In this document: positions 36,192 to 45,284 of the stretch, piece by piece
How the letters are laid out: each line of letters opens with the position of its first letter
Numbering within the stretch: the first letter of the stretch is position 1
Source: an uncultured Lachnospiraceae bacterium
Lineage (GTDB): Bacteria > Bacillota > Clostridia > Lachnospirales > Lachnospiraceae
NCBI GenBank assembly: GCA_910586315.1
Contig: CAJUIP010000002.1
Location: 1 to 64,000, forward strand
Length of the DNA: 64,000 bases
Direction: 5' to 3'
Program-made: the position numbers and the translations under genes
The notes under the pieces: model-generated
The model's database searches: none
What the model was told of the DNA's origin: nothing
What the model saw: the letters and a program-made list of their open reading frames with translations, nothing else

Positions 36192-38723
36192 TTATTCATA
36201 CCCGGCTGTCAAATTCTTTTTGTCAAAAACATTGTTATAAATCAGATACTGGTACTGTCCCAGCATACCCTCTGCGGATTCTTCCCTGGAATGCCACTCT
36301 CCCTTGTGGTCCAGAAATCCGTAGGCATTCATGGCCGGGTACTCCCGGGACAGCTCCAGTAAAAATGCCTCATAGGCATTCAGCTTCACGCCCGCCTGTT
36401 CCAAAAGCATGGGCCGGAGATAATTCGGTGAAGTTACCACATCTGTTTTCTCTTCTATATCAAAATTGGCCCACATGACGAACGTAGAGTAATACCGTCC
36501 CTGCGAATCCGCCATGCCATTTAAATCCACGGTTCCATTTTTTTCCTTCAGATACCGTTCCATGGTATCCGCGATATCCGCCTCCATGCTGGGCTGGTGA
36601 TCGCCGAACATGAGAATAATCGTGTCTTCCTCCACCCTGGAAAAATAATCCACCAGTTCCCCAAAGGCCGCATCGGTTTCATGAATCAATGCAAGGTACT
36701 CCAGAAGCGATGCTTTCTGAAGTGTTTCATCTTCCGGCTTTACTGTAACTTCCACGTCCGGCTCTTCCGAAGAGTATCCCCCGTGATTCTGCATGGTCAC
36801 ATTAAAAATGAAAAACGGCTGGCCAGGCTCCCGCTCCTCATAGAGATGAATGACATTTTTAAAATCCGAGCGGTCGCTGACATAAGACCGCAGGCAGTCC
36901 TCATAAGGCAGCTCATCATCAATGGAGTAAAAGGGATCCAGACCCAAAAACGGATATGCCGCGGTTCGGCGGTAACTGATGGCCAGATAGGGATGATACC
37001 CCATATGGCTGTATCCCATCTCACCAAGCTTCCAGGCCAGAGACTGCTGACGGCTTCCCGTATACTGCACATAAGGACTGCTTCCTATGGGAAAAAAGTA
37101 CAGGCTGTTGCCCGTCAGGAATTCATATTCCGTGTTTGCCGTCCCGCCGCCGTATACGGATGCCAGAACACGTCCGTGGATGGTGTTCTCCGTCATGCTG
37201 TGAATGTTCGGAATGACATCCACGTCCGTTTCAAACCCATAAAGGCCTGGCAGATCCGCAAAGGCCTCATCCATAATCACAATGATATTCGGGGTATTCC
37301 CTCTCCCCGCCTCCGCAGACCCAAAGGGAGCCAGCGCCTCACCGGCCGCCTGGGCCGTATAGCCCTCCGGGCGTTTAATCCGTCCCATTTTTATAAAAGA
37401 TGTAAAGGAAAGGAGATATCCTTTTTCCCGGCTGATAATCTGGAGATTGGAAAAATTCCCGACCGTGGGAATCCACACATACACAAGGGCGCCAACTGCC
37501 GCCACCGCAGCCAGATTCACGGCCACGGTCCGGGGCTTCCATCCGCAGCTCTTTCCTCCAAACGCCGTAAAGGCCGAAACGGTAAGAATCGCCGTCTCCA
37601 GAACTGCCGCCGCCACCTGCACATCCAAAGCCAGGGTATAATTCCCGATAACCTTGGCCGCAGTCCCCGCCTGGGCCAGGTCAAAATACTGAATCGGGTT
37701 GCCCCGGAGCATTCCATAATAGTGGTTGCCAATGAAAAGAGCCATACAGATGAGCGCAGTGAGAGAAAACGCCGCCGCTCCCTGCCGGATAAGAACAAGA
37801 AGCACCGCCGCCACCAGTGCACATTCAAGCAGATTGAGAGCCAGATATGCCGGCGTCTGGAAATCAAAGGTCGTCATTCCCAGAAATTCTGCCGCCGCAA
37901 ACTGCACAAAGGCGAAGGGAACCAGAAGAATATGACACCACCAGATATTTTTCCGGTGGGCTCCGGCGCCCAGATGCAAAGCCAGAATGCAGAAAACCTC
38001 CACTCCCAGAACCATCATCCAGCAGAGCAGAAACTGATGGCCGCTTCCATCGTTATCAATCAGGTATCCTCTTAACGCCCATAAAAGGGATGCTTTAAGC
38101 GCCGTCTGCACCAATGCCCCCAAAGCCACAGAGACGGTTCCGTACCGTCTCGATTTCCGGTCTGAAAACAGCCGGTACCACCCGAACGCCTCCGCCATAA
38201 GCAAAAGGGCCAGGCCCACGGCCGCCGCCATCATCCTCTGGCATTCCAGCGCCACTGCTTTCCGCCCATTAATAACCACCCGTTCCACTGAAAGAGAGGT
38301 TCCTTCAGCCGCCGCCAGGTCAAACCGGATACCAGTCACGCCTTTTCGTCCCTGAGCCCGGCTGAAGGCAGCCGAAACGTTCCCGGAGGAAAGCCGCGCC
38401 GCCCGGTATCCCAGAGAAGGAAGGAGGTAAAACTGCGCCTCGGTCTCCGGCCCTTCCACATGGGAAACGAAAACCTCAATATGCCGCACATTCCAGGGCG
38501 TTCCAAAGGCGTAAGAAATCCAGGGATCGTCCGATACCGCCGTCAACATTCCCTCATCGTCTATTTCAAATTCTTTTAAATTTTCATTCATTTCCCCAAA
38601 CAATGCGTCCGTTTCGATAACTGCCTGGGGATACATCCGCAGAACCAGCGCCGTTCCGGCCGCATCGATTAGAAAAAGAGCCGCAAATATCAGCAGAATC
38701 TGAAACCATCTTTTCTTGTACAT
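36192..38723 (-). CDS. LTA-synthase/phosphoglycerol-transferase-like membrane enzyme
   Basis: The protein is 843 aa from the ATG at 38723, chosen because AAGGAG lies 9 bases before it; an upstream in-frame TTG at 38774 has no ribosome site. One N-terminal membrane helix is followed by an ectodomain, a block of about 9-10 helices (about 160-430), and an extracellular alkaline-phosphatase/sulfatase-type domain (about 470-800). Catalytic features are NIIVIMDEAFAD (metal-binding Glu), GGGTANTEYEFLTGNS (expected Thr nucleophile) and LMFGDHQPS (metal ligands). LtaS-family enzymes transfer glycerol phosphate to wall polymers or glycans. This one is longer than LtaS (about 640 aa) because of the extra ectodomain between helix 1 and the helix block. 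Confidence 0.85.
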   Translation of the reverse strand: MYKKRWFQILLIFAALFLIDAAGTALVLRMYPQAVIETDALFGEMNENLKEFEIDDEGMLTAVSDDPWISYAFGTPWNVRHIEVFVSHVEGPETEAQFYLLPSLGYRAARLSSGNVSAAFSRAQGRKGVTGIRFDLAAAEGTSLSVERVVINGRKAVALECQRMMAAAVGLALLLMAEAFGWYRLFSDRKSRRYGTVSVALGALVQTALKASLLWALRGYLIDNDGSGHQFLLCWMMVLGVEVFCILALHLGAGAHRKNIWWCHILLVPFAFVQFAAAEFLGMTTFDFQTPAYLALNLLECALVAAVLLVLIRQGAAAFSLTALICMALFIGNHYYGMLRGNPIQYFDLAQAGTAAKVIGNYTLALDVQVAAAVLETAILTVSAFTAFGGKSCGWKPRTVAVNLAAVAAVGALVYVWIPTVGNFSNLQIISREKGYLLSFTSFIKMGRIKRPEGYTAQAAGEALAPFGSAEAGRGNTPNIIVIMDEAFADLPGLYGFETDVDVIPNIHSMTENTIHGRVLASVYGGGTANTEYEFLTGNSLYFFPIGSSPYVQYTGSRQQSLAWKLGEMGYSHMGYHPYLAISYRRTAAYPFLGLDPFYSIDDELPYEDCLRSYVSDRSDFKNVIHLYEEREPGQPFFIFNVTMQNHGGYSSEEPDVEVTVKPEDETLQKASLLEYLALIHETDAAFGELVDYFSRVEEDTIILMFGDHQPSMEADIADTMERYLKEKNGTVDLNGMADSQGRYYSTFVMWANFDIEEKTDVVTSPNYLRPMLLEQAGVKLNAYEAFLLELSREYPAMNAYGFLDHKGEWHSREESAEGMLGQYQYLIYNNVFDKKNLTAGYE

Positions 38724-38788
38724 TCCGTTATTTCTCCTTGACAGATTTTGTCCGGGAATATTTATATTTGACAAATAGTTGTATTCTA

Positions 38789-40117
38789 TTATTGCTTCAT
38801 TTCCCAGTATCCTTTTCTTGCAGAGCCAACCCTTACAATTAAACCATTCACACGCAATTCTTTTATGATACGGCTAATCTTTCTTGTACTAAAACCAGTT
38901 TTTTCTGCTAAGAAAACAGCTGTAATAGCAGGATTTTCCCGAAGAAGCTCCAGAACTCTGTTTTGCTCAGCCTTACTCCTCGTTATATCGCCATTTTTAT
39001 CGCCATCTTTACCGCCACTGGCGATATTCCGCACATCTGTCGACACCGAAAATGGAAATTCAACCTTGATAAAATGTTCTGAAATATAAAAGATGCTCTT
39101 ATCATACATCTTCAAAATGCGGCTCATTCCAGAACCGAGCTGCTCAACCAATCCAACATCTTTAAACACACGCATCAATTCACGATTACGTGGCATACTG
39201 CTGCAACTGAAAAAATCCTGCTCACTTTGTCCTGGAATCAAGCCGCCATAAGATGTAAATACCATTCGGTCGCTGAAAATCTCAAAAACTGGCGGTATTT
39301 CCTTTGAAAAGTCCGAATGGACGATAGTATTAATAACGGCTTCCCTCATAGGAATCGGTTCAATCAGATTTTTTTCAATTCTCTTTGTGCTGGTAACTTT
39401 TGCCATTGTGGAATTTTCAATTTTCAATTTATCGAGAACCTGATGCGTAGCCTTAATCAGAGAGCAATACCCATATTCCTCATTTTCAATCAGATTAACT
39501 TTGTCTATACCGGCATATTTCGCCACTTTGACAGATACACCATTTTCATCAGCCAGCAAATACGCCACATAATTATACTTTCCATCCGGCGTCAGTAACT
39601 CCAGCGAATGTGCGAAGCGGTCATTTAACTCCAACCCCCGTTCCTGATAATAGATTTTCAGCTGGGCAAAAGTCAAATCCTGCCGTGGAGAAGGAATATT
39701 CCGCAGGGTGGTATGAATCCGCTTGCTATACAAATCATCAATCATAGATGTCGTCATAGGCTGAGAAGATGTTCCCATCCGGATAAAGCATCCATTTGGT
39801 GACATCCCCTGCTTTTTAATATAATATGGTTTTTCAAGTCCGCTGGAAATCAGGATTTTAATCACGGAAATTCCATCGACCACATCTGTAACAATATCAA
39901 ACAACCCCAAAGTGGACGGTAATATATTGTTTTTGATGCGGTCCGCAATCTTTAGCTGCGTTTCGTCCAATTCCGGTACGCCGACTGGCTTTCCATCATC
40001 ATCTATACCGATATAGAGAATGCCGCCTTCCCGGTTATTCAGAAAAGCGACGACTTCCTTTTCCAGTTTTTCATTTACTCCAACCTTAAATTCAGTACGA
40101 TTATTTTCATGGAGCAT
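38789..40117 (-). CDS. AlbA-domain (Schlafen-type) putative transcriptional regulator with C-terminal winged helix
   Basis: The 442-aa protein starts with an AlbA_2 domain (ENNRTEFKVGVNEKLEKEVVAFLNNREGGILYIGIDDDGKPVG), found in many bacterial regulators. A middle region ends in the family motifs IPMREAVINTIVHSDFS and FGIFSDRM/GLIPGQ type turns (about 250-330). A winged-helix segment forms the C-terminus (NRVLELLRENPAITAVFLAEKTGFSTRKISRIIKELRVNGLIVRVGS). Between them is a hinge rich in Gly/Asp/Lys. Targets are unknown. An AGGAGG ribosome site and a TATAAT box lie upstream. It is cotranscribed, if at all, with the LTA-synthase-like gene 65 bases downstream. Confidence 0.85.
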   Translation of the reverse strand: MLHENNRTEFKVGVNEKLEKEVVAFLNNREGGILYIGIDDDGKPVGVPELDETQLKIADRIKNNILPSTLGLFDIVTDVVDGISVIKILISSGLEKPYYIKKQGMSPNGCFIRMGTSSQPMTTSMIDDLYSKRIHTTLRNIPSPRQDLTFAQLKIYYQERGLELNDRFAHSLELLTPDGKYNYVAYLLADENGVSVKVAKYAGIDKVNLIENEEYGYCSLIKATHQVLDKLKIENSTMAKVTSTKRIEKNLIEPIPMREAVINTIVHSDFSKEIPPVFEIFSDRMVFTSYGGLIPGQSEQDFFSCSSMPRNRELMRVFKDVGLVEQLGSGMSRILKMYDKSIFYISEHFIKVEFPFSVSTDVRNIASGGKDGDKNGDITRSKAEQNRVLELLRENPAITAVFLAEKTGFSTRKISRIIKELRVNGLIVRVGSARKGYWEMKQ

Positions 40118-40149
40118 AATAATTCCTCCTAACTGCCTGCATCATTCAC

Positions 40150-40178
40150 ATTATACCCGATTTTTCCTGCAAAATAAA
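40150..40178 (-). promoter_or_regulatory. Possible promoter of the AlbA-domain gene
   Basis: A perfect TATAAT -10 box occurs on the minus strand 33 bases before the start, but the -35 box at 17-base spacing (TTTATT) is poor. Confidence 0.35.
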
Positions 40179-40264
40179 GCGAAAAAATACTATGTAACAA
40201 GGCAAAAGAGGATACATATTACGGTTCGCACCATGGGCCAGTATCGTTCTGAAACCAAAAAAGA

Positions 40265-40351
40265 GCCGTCGCAAAATGAAAAAGTTCATCAAGGTACAGT
40301 GTTTTCAAACAGGTTCCTGTATCTTGTATGAAAAATTCATTTTGCGACGGC
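40265..40351 (-). terminator. Long hairpin terminator after the MFS transporter gene
   Basis: The outer arms GCCGTCGCAAAATGAA and its complement are a perfect 16-bp match. Inner segments also pair (TTCAT/ATGAA, CAAG/CTTG, TACAG/CTGTA), giving an imperfect stem of about 35 bp. On the minus strand it is followed by TCTTTTTTGG. Its length is unusual for a simple terminator and it could be a small palindromic mobile remnant. Confidence 0.6.
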
Positions 40352-40399
40352 CCCTTCTGTTACGTTCACAGGCTGCCTGTGAACACGATTAAAAGTCTT

Positions 40400-41737
40400 T
40401 TAAAAATCGTCTCCGGTTTCCCCATGAGCCGTATGAAAGCGAGGATGAGGTGTGAGTATGGGAATCACAAAGTGCCCCACAATTAAAACCACCAGCAATC
40501 CCAGCGTAAACCAGGCACTGATGCGGAAAATACCAGGGAATGTGCCGTCACTGAGTCTTCTCGCAAAGCCCATCCAGTACGTGGAAATGAACTGGCCAAG
40601 GGAGAAACCGACGGTAATAATAGCCTGGGCGGATACCTGATTTTCCGGAGAGGCCTCAATCCCCAGATTCAGGCAAATCGGAGCGGCAAGCCCCATGGCT
40701 GCCCCCACCAGGGAGCCTGACACGGCCGCCATTCCAAAGGATTGGGCCCCCGATGCCAGAAACAGCCCCAGCGCCAGAAACGCCGCGCTCAGATGAATGG
40801 TCTTTTTCCCAAGCAAGCTGTAAATGGGGCCGTAAACCAGCCGGATTCCGCAGCTGCAAAGACTGAAAAGTCCGCTTATAAGGCCAATCTGGGCCGCCGT
40901 CCCTCCAATACTTTCACGCATCCAGAGCGAGGTGTTGGACCACATGACCTGAACCCCCATGTAGAGAACCGCTCCCAGAAAGCTGTATGCGAAAATAACA
41001 GGGGCAATCCCTGACTTTTCTGACCTCTTTGACTTTCCCGGCTTCCCTAACCTCTTTGACTCTCCCGGCTCCCCTGACCTCTTTGACTTTCCCGACTCCT
41101 CCGACCCTTTTGGCTCCCCTGACTCCCGGTTTCCCTCCGGTCGGGCAGTTAAAGGCTTCGAGGGAACTAGAAACGCAAATAGAATCAACGGAACAACCGC
41201 GTACAGGTGAATCAGATAAGCCCGCTTCCATCCAAAGGCCCCGCAAAGATTGGCCTCCAGACTGGAAAACAGAAAGCCCCAGAGACCGCCGCCGGCGGGG
41301 ATCAGCCCTATCATGGCCGACAGGCTTTTCCCCTCAAAAAAGTCCGGCAGAACCGCCGTGGCAAGCAGAGTCAGAATCCCGGTGCCGAATCCCGCCACAA
41401 ACCTACATGCCAGCACCAGATATATGTTTCCGCTTAATGGTATGACCAGAAGACTTCCGGTTAAAAAGCAGCCGATGCAGATATTCGTCCACAGCTTTTT
41501 ATCCATTCTTCTTCCCAGGACCGCTCCCAAAAGGCAGGCCGGAATCTGGGCCAGACTGCCGATGGTCACGATCATGTTGGACAGAACCGGATCCGTATAC
41601 CCTTCCGCCTCCACGATATAGGACAGAATCGGAGCGGTCAGCTGTATCAGCGCGGTGCTGAAAAAAGCGTAGATAAACATGGTGACGGCGATGGCGAACC
41701 TGGCCTGTTTCTCATTTTTGTAATGCACTGCCATCAT
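40400..41737 (-). CDS. Major facilitator superfamily transporter with a repeat-expanded central loop
   Basis: The protein is about 445 aa from the ATG at 41737, one base after the stop of the methyltransferase gene, and has 12 predicted helices. Loop 2-3 shows GAVLGRRMDKKLW, the MFS GxxxDRxGRR-type motif; GTGILTLLATAVLP and GIRLVYGPIYSLLGKK also fit the family. Between helices 6 and 7 the cytoplasmic loop holds four copies of a 9-residue unit rich in Ser, Gly, Lys and Glu, encoded by a 27-bp tandem repeat. The substrate is unknown; location at the end of the peptidase/methyltransferase cluster suggests uptake or efflux of a related metabolite. Confidence 0.85.
   Translation of the reverse strand: MMAVHYKNEKQARFAIAVTMFIYAFFSTALIQLTAPILSYIVEAEGYTDPVLSNMIVTIGSLAQIPACLLGAVLGRRMDKKLWTNICIGCFLTGSLLVIPLSGNIYLVLACRFVAGFGTGILTLLATAVLPDFFEGKSLSAMIGLIPAGGGLWGFLFSSLEANLCGAFGWKRAYLIHLYAVVPLILFAFLVPSKPLTARPEGNRESGEPKGSEESGKSKRSGEPGESKRLGKPGKSKRSEKSGIAPVIFAYSFLGAVLYMGVQVMWSNTSLWMRESIGGTAAQIGLISGLFSLCSCGIRLVYGPIYSLLGKKTIHLSAAFLALGLFLASGAQSFGMAAVSGSLVGAAMGLAAPICLNLGIEASPENQVSAQAIITVGFSLGQFISTYWMGFARRLSDGTFPGIFRISAWFTLGLLVVLIVGHFVIPILTPHPRFHTAHGETGDDF
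41020..41127 (-). repeat. 27-bp minisatellite in the MFS transporter gene
   Basis: Four imperfect copies of a 27-base unit (CTGACCTCTTTGACTTTCCC on the plus strand, plus seven bases) start at 41020, 41047, 41074 and 41101. Each adds nine residues of the type RSGEPGESK to the loop between helices 6 and 7. Confidence 0.75.
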
Positions 41738-41738
41738 G

Positions 41739-42719
41739 TTACAGGTTTCTTGCTTCGCAGATTGCCGCACGCATCAAATCCAGATCCTGGTCGGAAGACA
41801 GGGTACAGTCAGCGCCCAGAATAAATCCCTTTCGTCCGAAATTCCCGACGATATTTCGTACCTCTTCCCGGACTTTCTCAGCGGGCCCATCCACCAGCGG
41901 GCCTTTGTGGTTTGCGAAGCCTCCAATCACCGTTTTTCCCTTAAAGTGCTCTCTGCCGTCTGCAAGGCTCATCGGGACATCATACACGCCCCAGTTGATG
42001 CCGTCTGCCAGCGCCGCATAATCCTCATCGAAACGGTCCATTCCCACGTCCGACTGGCAGATGTGGAGAATGCAGTAGCCGCCGGCCTTTTTAACCGCTT
42101 CCATAACCTGCAGGTCAAAGGGCTTTACCCACCGGATACACTCTTCGTCTGTGAGCCATCTTCTGGAGCCCTGTGTTGCAGCATAGTAGACGCCGTCCAG
42201 CTTCGCTTCCTTTATATAGGCAGCTGCCAGTCTGCACAGGCCGTCGGTAATCCGCTGCATCGCCTCAAGCATCGGCTTTTCATTCCAGCGAAGGAAGGTG
42301 CTCATGAGCATCTGGCCTTCCTCCATTGTATATTTGCCTCCCATCTCCATAAAGGGGATATAGCAGCTGCTCCATACGCCATAAAGCGTGCCCAGAAGAA
42401 ACAGGTTCGGATCTGTCTGCTTTGCAAGGGTCCGGCAAAATTCCAGCTGTCTGTCCATGTAGCTTAAGTCACGGCCGATCAGACGGTTGTATCCTTCCGG
42501 AGTGCGAATAACTTCCGTACCGGGAGCACGATATTCGTACATGATCTTGGCAAAGTCGCCATTAGCTTCCCGGAAAAATTTAAGGTGTGCGTCAATGGAA
42601 TCCTGTCCCAAAAGTCGCGCCTTTGTCTCAGGGTCAAGAAAATGGATGGAAAACAGGGACGGAATGCCGTCGGGCTCTCTTCCCTCCAGAGCCGCAATTA
42701 CTCGTTCTTTACTTGTCAT
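41739..42719 (-). CDS. Uroporphyrinogen decarboxylase-family protein (methyltransferase-like)
   Basis: The 326-aa protein has the UroD TIM-barrel pattern: it begins MTSKERVIAALEGREPDGIPSLFSIH and has the C-terminal pattern VIGGFANHKGPLVDGPAEKVREEVRNIV...GFILGADCTLSSD. The HIC motif (about residue 225) and the later GADC Cys are the zinc ligands used by corrinoid-dependent methyltransferases of this family (MtaA, CmuA type). Haem synthesis is less likely because no other haem gene is nearby. It is cotranscribed with an M20 peptidase upstream and an MFS transporter downstream, so it may demethylate a compound imported or released by that cluster. The exact substrate cannot be read from the sequence. 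Confidence 0.8.
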   Translation of the reverse strand: MTSKERVIAALEGREPDGIPSLFSIHFLDPETKARLLGQDSIDAHLKFFREANGDFAKIMYEYRAPGTEVIRTPEGYNRLIGRDLSYMDRQLEFCRTLAKQTDPNLFLLGTLYGVWSSCYIPFMEMGGKYTMEEGQMLMSTFLRWNEKPMLEAMQRITDGLCRLAAAYIKEAKLDGVYYAATQGSRRWLTDEECIRWVKPFDLQVMEAVKKAGGYCILHICQSDVGMDRFDEDYAALADGINWGVYDVPMSLADGREHFKGKTVIGGFANHKGPLVDGPAEKVREEVRNIVGNFGRKGFILGADCTLSSDQDLDLMRAAICEARNL

Positions 42720-42737
42720 TTCTAATTCCTCTTTCTC

Positions 42738-44159
42738 TTAAATCATGGTTTCACTGACTAACTCATCCATGGCCTGGATGGCTTCCACATAAATGAGGAA
42801 TGCCTTCTTCAGATCTTCTATTTCCACATACTCGTCTGCCTGATGCGCGCCTCCCCTTGTCTTTCCAAAGGGCATGCGCCGCACCGGCATTCCCATGCCG
42901 TAAGCAATCGCCCGGTCCAGCTTCCTGGCGTATGTGCCGCCCCCGATTACTACAGGCTTCAGATCCGTTTTAAGTACCCTGTTTGCAATCTCCGTCATTT
43001 TCTGAATCACGGGAAGCTCAGGGTCTATATAGCTGGGGCCGCTGTGATGAATGCGGGTCACCTCAAACCTATATTGTCCCAGTCTTTCCTTAAGCTGCTT
43101 TATCAGTGTTTCATAGTCCGCCGTCACGCTGTAACGAATATTGATGTTCTGGCGGAACACACCTTTTTCATAGGAAGCCATGCCTCCCACATGCGTCAGC
43201 TTTCCGGACTCCGCATCGGAATATTCAATTCCCAGTCCCTTTCCATAATAATCCTCAAAAAGCTCTGAGCAGGCAGTCATCAGCCTCTTTCCGCCCTCGT
43301 CCAGGACGCCCGCTTTTAAAAGAATCCCGGCAAGCTTCACCTCCGCGCTTTCAGAACCTTCCGGAAAAGCCGCATGGGCCGGGATTCCTTCCACACTGAC
43401 ACGGTATGTACCGGCTTCCTCCCCTTCTTCTGTTTCGGCTCCCAGGGCTTTAAGCGCCTGTTTTGTCTCCTTCCAGTTCTCCGGCACATAAAGGACAGCT
43501 TCCGCATGGGCCGGCACCGCATTGGACATCACACCGGACGCAAAAGATACCAGCACCCTGCTCTCCTCTCTGCATTCCGCATCAAGCTCGAGCAGCCCTT
43601 TTTCTCCATACGCTCCGGGGAAACGGTAATCCGCCACTACGGAAAATACCGGCTGCTTATAGTGTGCAACATAATATTCCAGGTCCTCCATATTCGTCTC
43701 TTCACTGCATCCAAAGAATATCCGCATGGAATGTCTGGGCTTATATCCATTTTCCTTTAAATACCGCAGCGCATACAGGGCAGCCAGCACCGAGCCTTTA
43801 TTGTCAGCCACTCCGCGCCCCATAATCAGGCCGTTCTCAACGGTTGGCTCATACGGTTTATACGTCCAGCCCTCTCCGGCCGGAACCACATCCGCGTGGC
43901 CGAAGAAGCCGATTTCCTCTTCCATTTCTCCCTTCCACAAGAGGGTGCCGCAGTAATTTTCATGGTTGAAGGGCGTAAAGCCCATACTCTCTCCTAACTT
44001 CAGGCACGCATCCAGTACCCGTCTGCATTCCGGCCCATAGGGCATCTCGGGATCCTCCGTCTTTACGCTGACACTTGGAATCCGCACCAGCATATAGATG
44101 TCCTCTACCAGCTCATTTGTATGCTGGTCAAACCATTCTTCCGTATTAACCATTGCCAT
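42738..44159 (-). CDS. M20-family metallopeptidase (Sapep/PepV-like dipeptidase)
   Basis: The 473-aa protein has the metal-binding order of M20 enzymes: GFFGHADVVPAG (His ligand and Asp), GRGVADNKGSVLAAL (bridging Asp), FGCSEETNMEDL (catalytic Glu-Glu), VVADYRFPGAYGEKG (Asp) and a C-terminal GKTRGGAHQADEY (His). A dimerisation or lid insert lies in the middle. The length agrees with PepV/Sapep dipeptidases rather than short aminoacylases. The ribosome site AGGAGG precedes the ATG. It lies between genes for an M24 peptidase and a UroD-family protein on one strand, pointing to breakdown of a small peptide-like compound. Confidence 0.88.
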   Translation of the reverse strand: MAMVNTEEWFDQHTNELVEDIYMLVRIPSVSVKTEDPEMPYGPECRRVLDACLKLGESMGFTPFNHENYCGTLLWKGEMEEEIGFFGHADVVPAGEGWTYKPYEPTVENGLIMGRGVADNKGSVLAALYALRYLKENGYKPRHSMRIFFGCSEETNMEDLEYYVAHYKQPVFSVVADYRFPGAYGEKGLLELDAECREESRVLVSFASGVMSNAVPAHAEAVLYVPENWKETKQALKALGAETEEGEEAGTYRVSVEGIPAHAAFPEGSESAEVKLAGILLKAGVLDEGGKRLMTACSELFEDYYGKGLGIEYSDAESGKLTHVGGMASYEKGVFRQNINIRYSVTADYETLIKQLKERLGQYRFEVTRIHHSGPSYIDPELPVIQKMTEIANRVLKTDLKPVVIGGGTYARKLDRAIAYGMGMPVRRMPFGKTRGGAHQADEYVEIEDLKKAFLIYVEAIQAMDELVSETMI

Positions 44160-44174
44160 GCTTTTGTCCTCCTT

Positions 44175-45281
44175 TTATTTGATTATTCTGATCTCTCTCG
44201 AAAAGTCATGAAGAATATGGAGCCCGTCTTCTCGAATCAGAGCCTGATCCTCAATCCGCACTCCGAAGCGTCCCGGAAAATAAATACCCGGTTCAATGGA
44301 AAATGCCATCCCCGGCACAATAGGAACTTCCACACCTTCTGCCGCCGAAGGTCCCTCATGGCCTTCCAGTCCGATGCCATGGCCTGTTCTGTGGGTAAAA
44401 TATGGACCATACCCCTGAGATTCAATATAGCTTCTGGCCGCCCGGTCCACATCCTGAAGGAGATTTCCTATTTTTGCGGCCTCCTGCCCTCTCCGATTTG
44501 CCTCTTTTACAACTTCGTAAACGCGTTTAAACTCGTCTGACGGCTCTCCAAAATGGAAGGTCCTTGTCATATCGGAACAATATCCCTCGCAGTTTGCACC
44601 ATAATCCACCAGCATACAATTTCCCTTTTCGATTATGGTCTGGCCAGTCACATGATGAGGAACTGCAGCATTGGCTCCCACTGCCACGATCGCCCCATGG
44701 GCGTTTAATCCCTGCTTTGTCATCTCACGGCACAGCTCGTCCCTGAAATCCGCCTCTGTCTTTCCAATCCACCAGGTCCCCCGGTCAATGGTCCGCTCCA
44801 GAGCCTCCGAGGCCCATTTACATGCCTGGGCCATGCACGCCATTTCTTCTTCGTCCTTGCGGACCCTGAGCGGATCCACCAGTTCATTTCCCAGAACAAG
44901 CCGGCTTCCCGGAAGCTGTTCCATAATCGGTACGGAAAACATTCCCGGCATGGATTTATCAATGGCAATCGTGTTTAAGCGGATTCCCCGCATCCGCAGC
45001 TCCCTGATGAACCGTTCCACTGCGTTTTCTCCGTCAGACCAGTATACAAATTCCTCCACAGGAGCATCCTTCACCTGCAGTTCATAAAGCTGATTTGCAA
45101 AAATCCACGGTCTGCATCCCGGCGCCAGTATCAAAAGAAGCAGCCGCTCATCACCTCTCCCGCTGTACCCGCTTAAGTAGCGCATCGTGGCGGAGGGGCC
45201 GGCCAGGAAGCAGTCTATCCCCTTCTGCTCCATGGCCTCCGGAACCCGATTCATCCGTCCTATGTAGTTATCCCTCTTCAT
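44175..45281 (-). CDS. M24-family Xaa-Pro peptidase
   Basis: This 368-aa 'pita-bread' metallopeptidase shows the five metal ligands: MLVDYGANCEGYCSDMTRTF (two Asp), HRTGHGIGLEGHEGP (His), FSIEPGIYFPGRFGVRIED (two Glu). A creatinase-like N-terminal domain (about 1-130) is followed by the catalytic domain, the normal order in Xaa-Pro dipeptidases. An AGGAGG site precedes the ATG at 45281, and only 3 bases separate it from the upstream gene. With the M20 enzyme next to it, the operon could fully break down a proline-containing dipeptide or similar amide. No signal peptide is seen, so it acts in the cytoplasm. Confidence 0.9.
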   Translation of the reverse strand: MKRDNYIGRMNRVPEAMEQKGIDCFLAGPSATMRYLSGYSGRGDERLLLLILAPGCRPWIFANQLYELQVKDAPVEEFVYWSDGENAVERFIRELRMRGIRLNTIAIDKSMPGMFSVPIMEQLPGSRLVLGNELVDPLRVRKDEEEMACMAQACKWASEALERTIDRGTWWIGKTEADFRDELCREMTKQGLNAHGAIVAVGANAAVPHHVTGQTIIEKGNCMLVDYGANCEGYCSDMTRTFHFGEPSDEFKRVYEVVKEANRRGQEAAKIGNLLQDVDRAARSYIESQGYGPYFTHRTGHGIGLEGHEGPSAAEGVEVPIVPGMAFSIEPGIYFPGRFGVRIEDQALIREDGLHILHDFSREIRIIK

Positions 45282-45284
45282 GTA

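Noticed and set aside
36597..38075. Long plus-strand frame (492 aa)
   Set aside because: Antisense to the LTA-synthase-like gene; biased His/Arg/Lys composition typical of a shadow frame.
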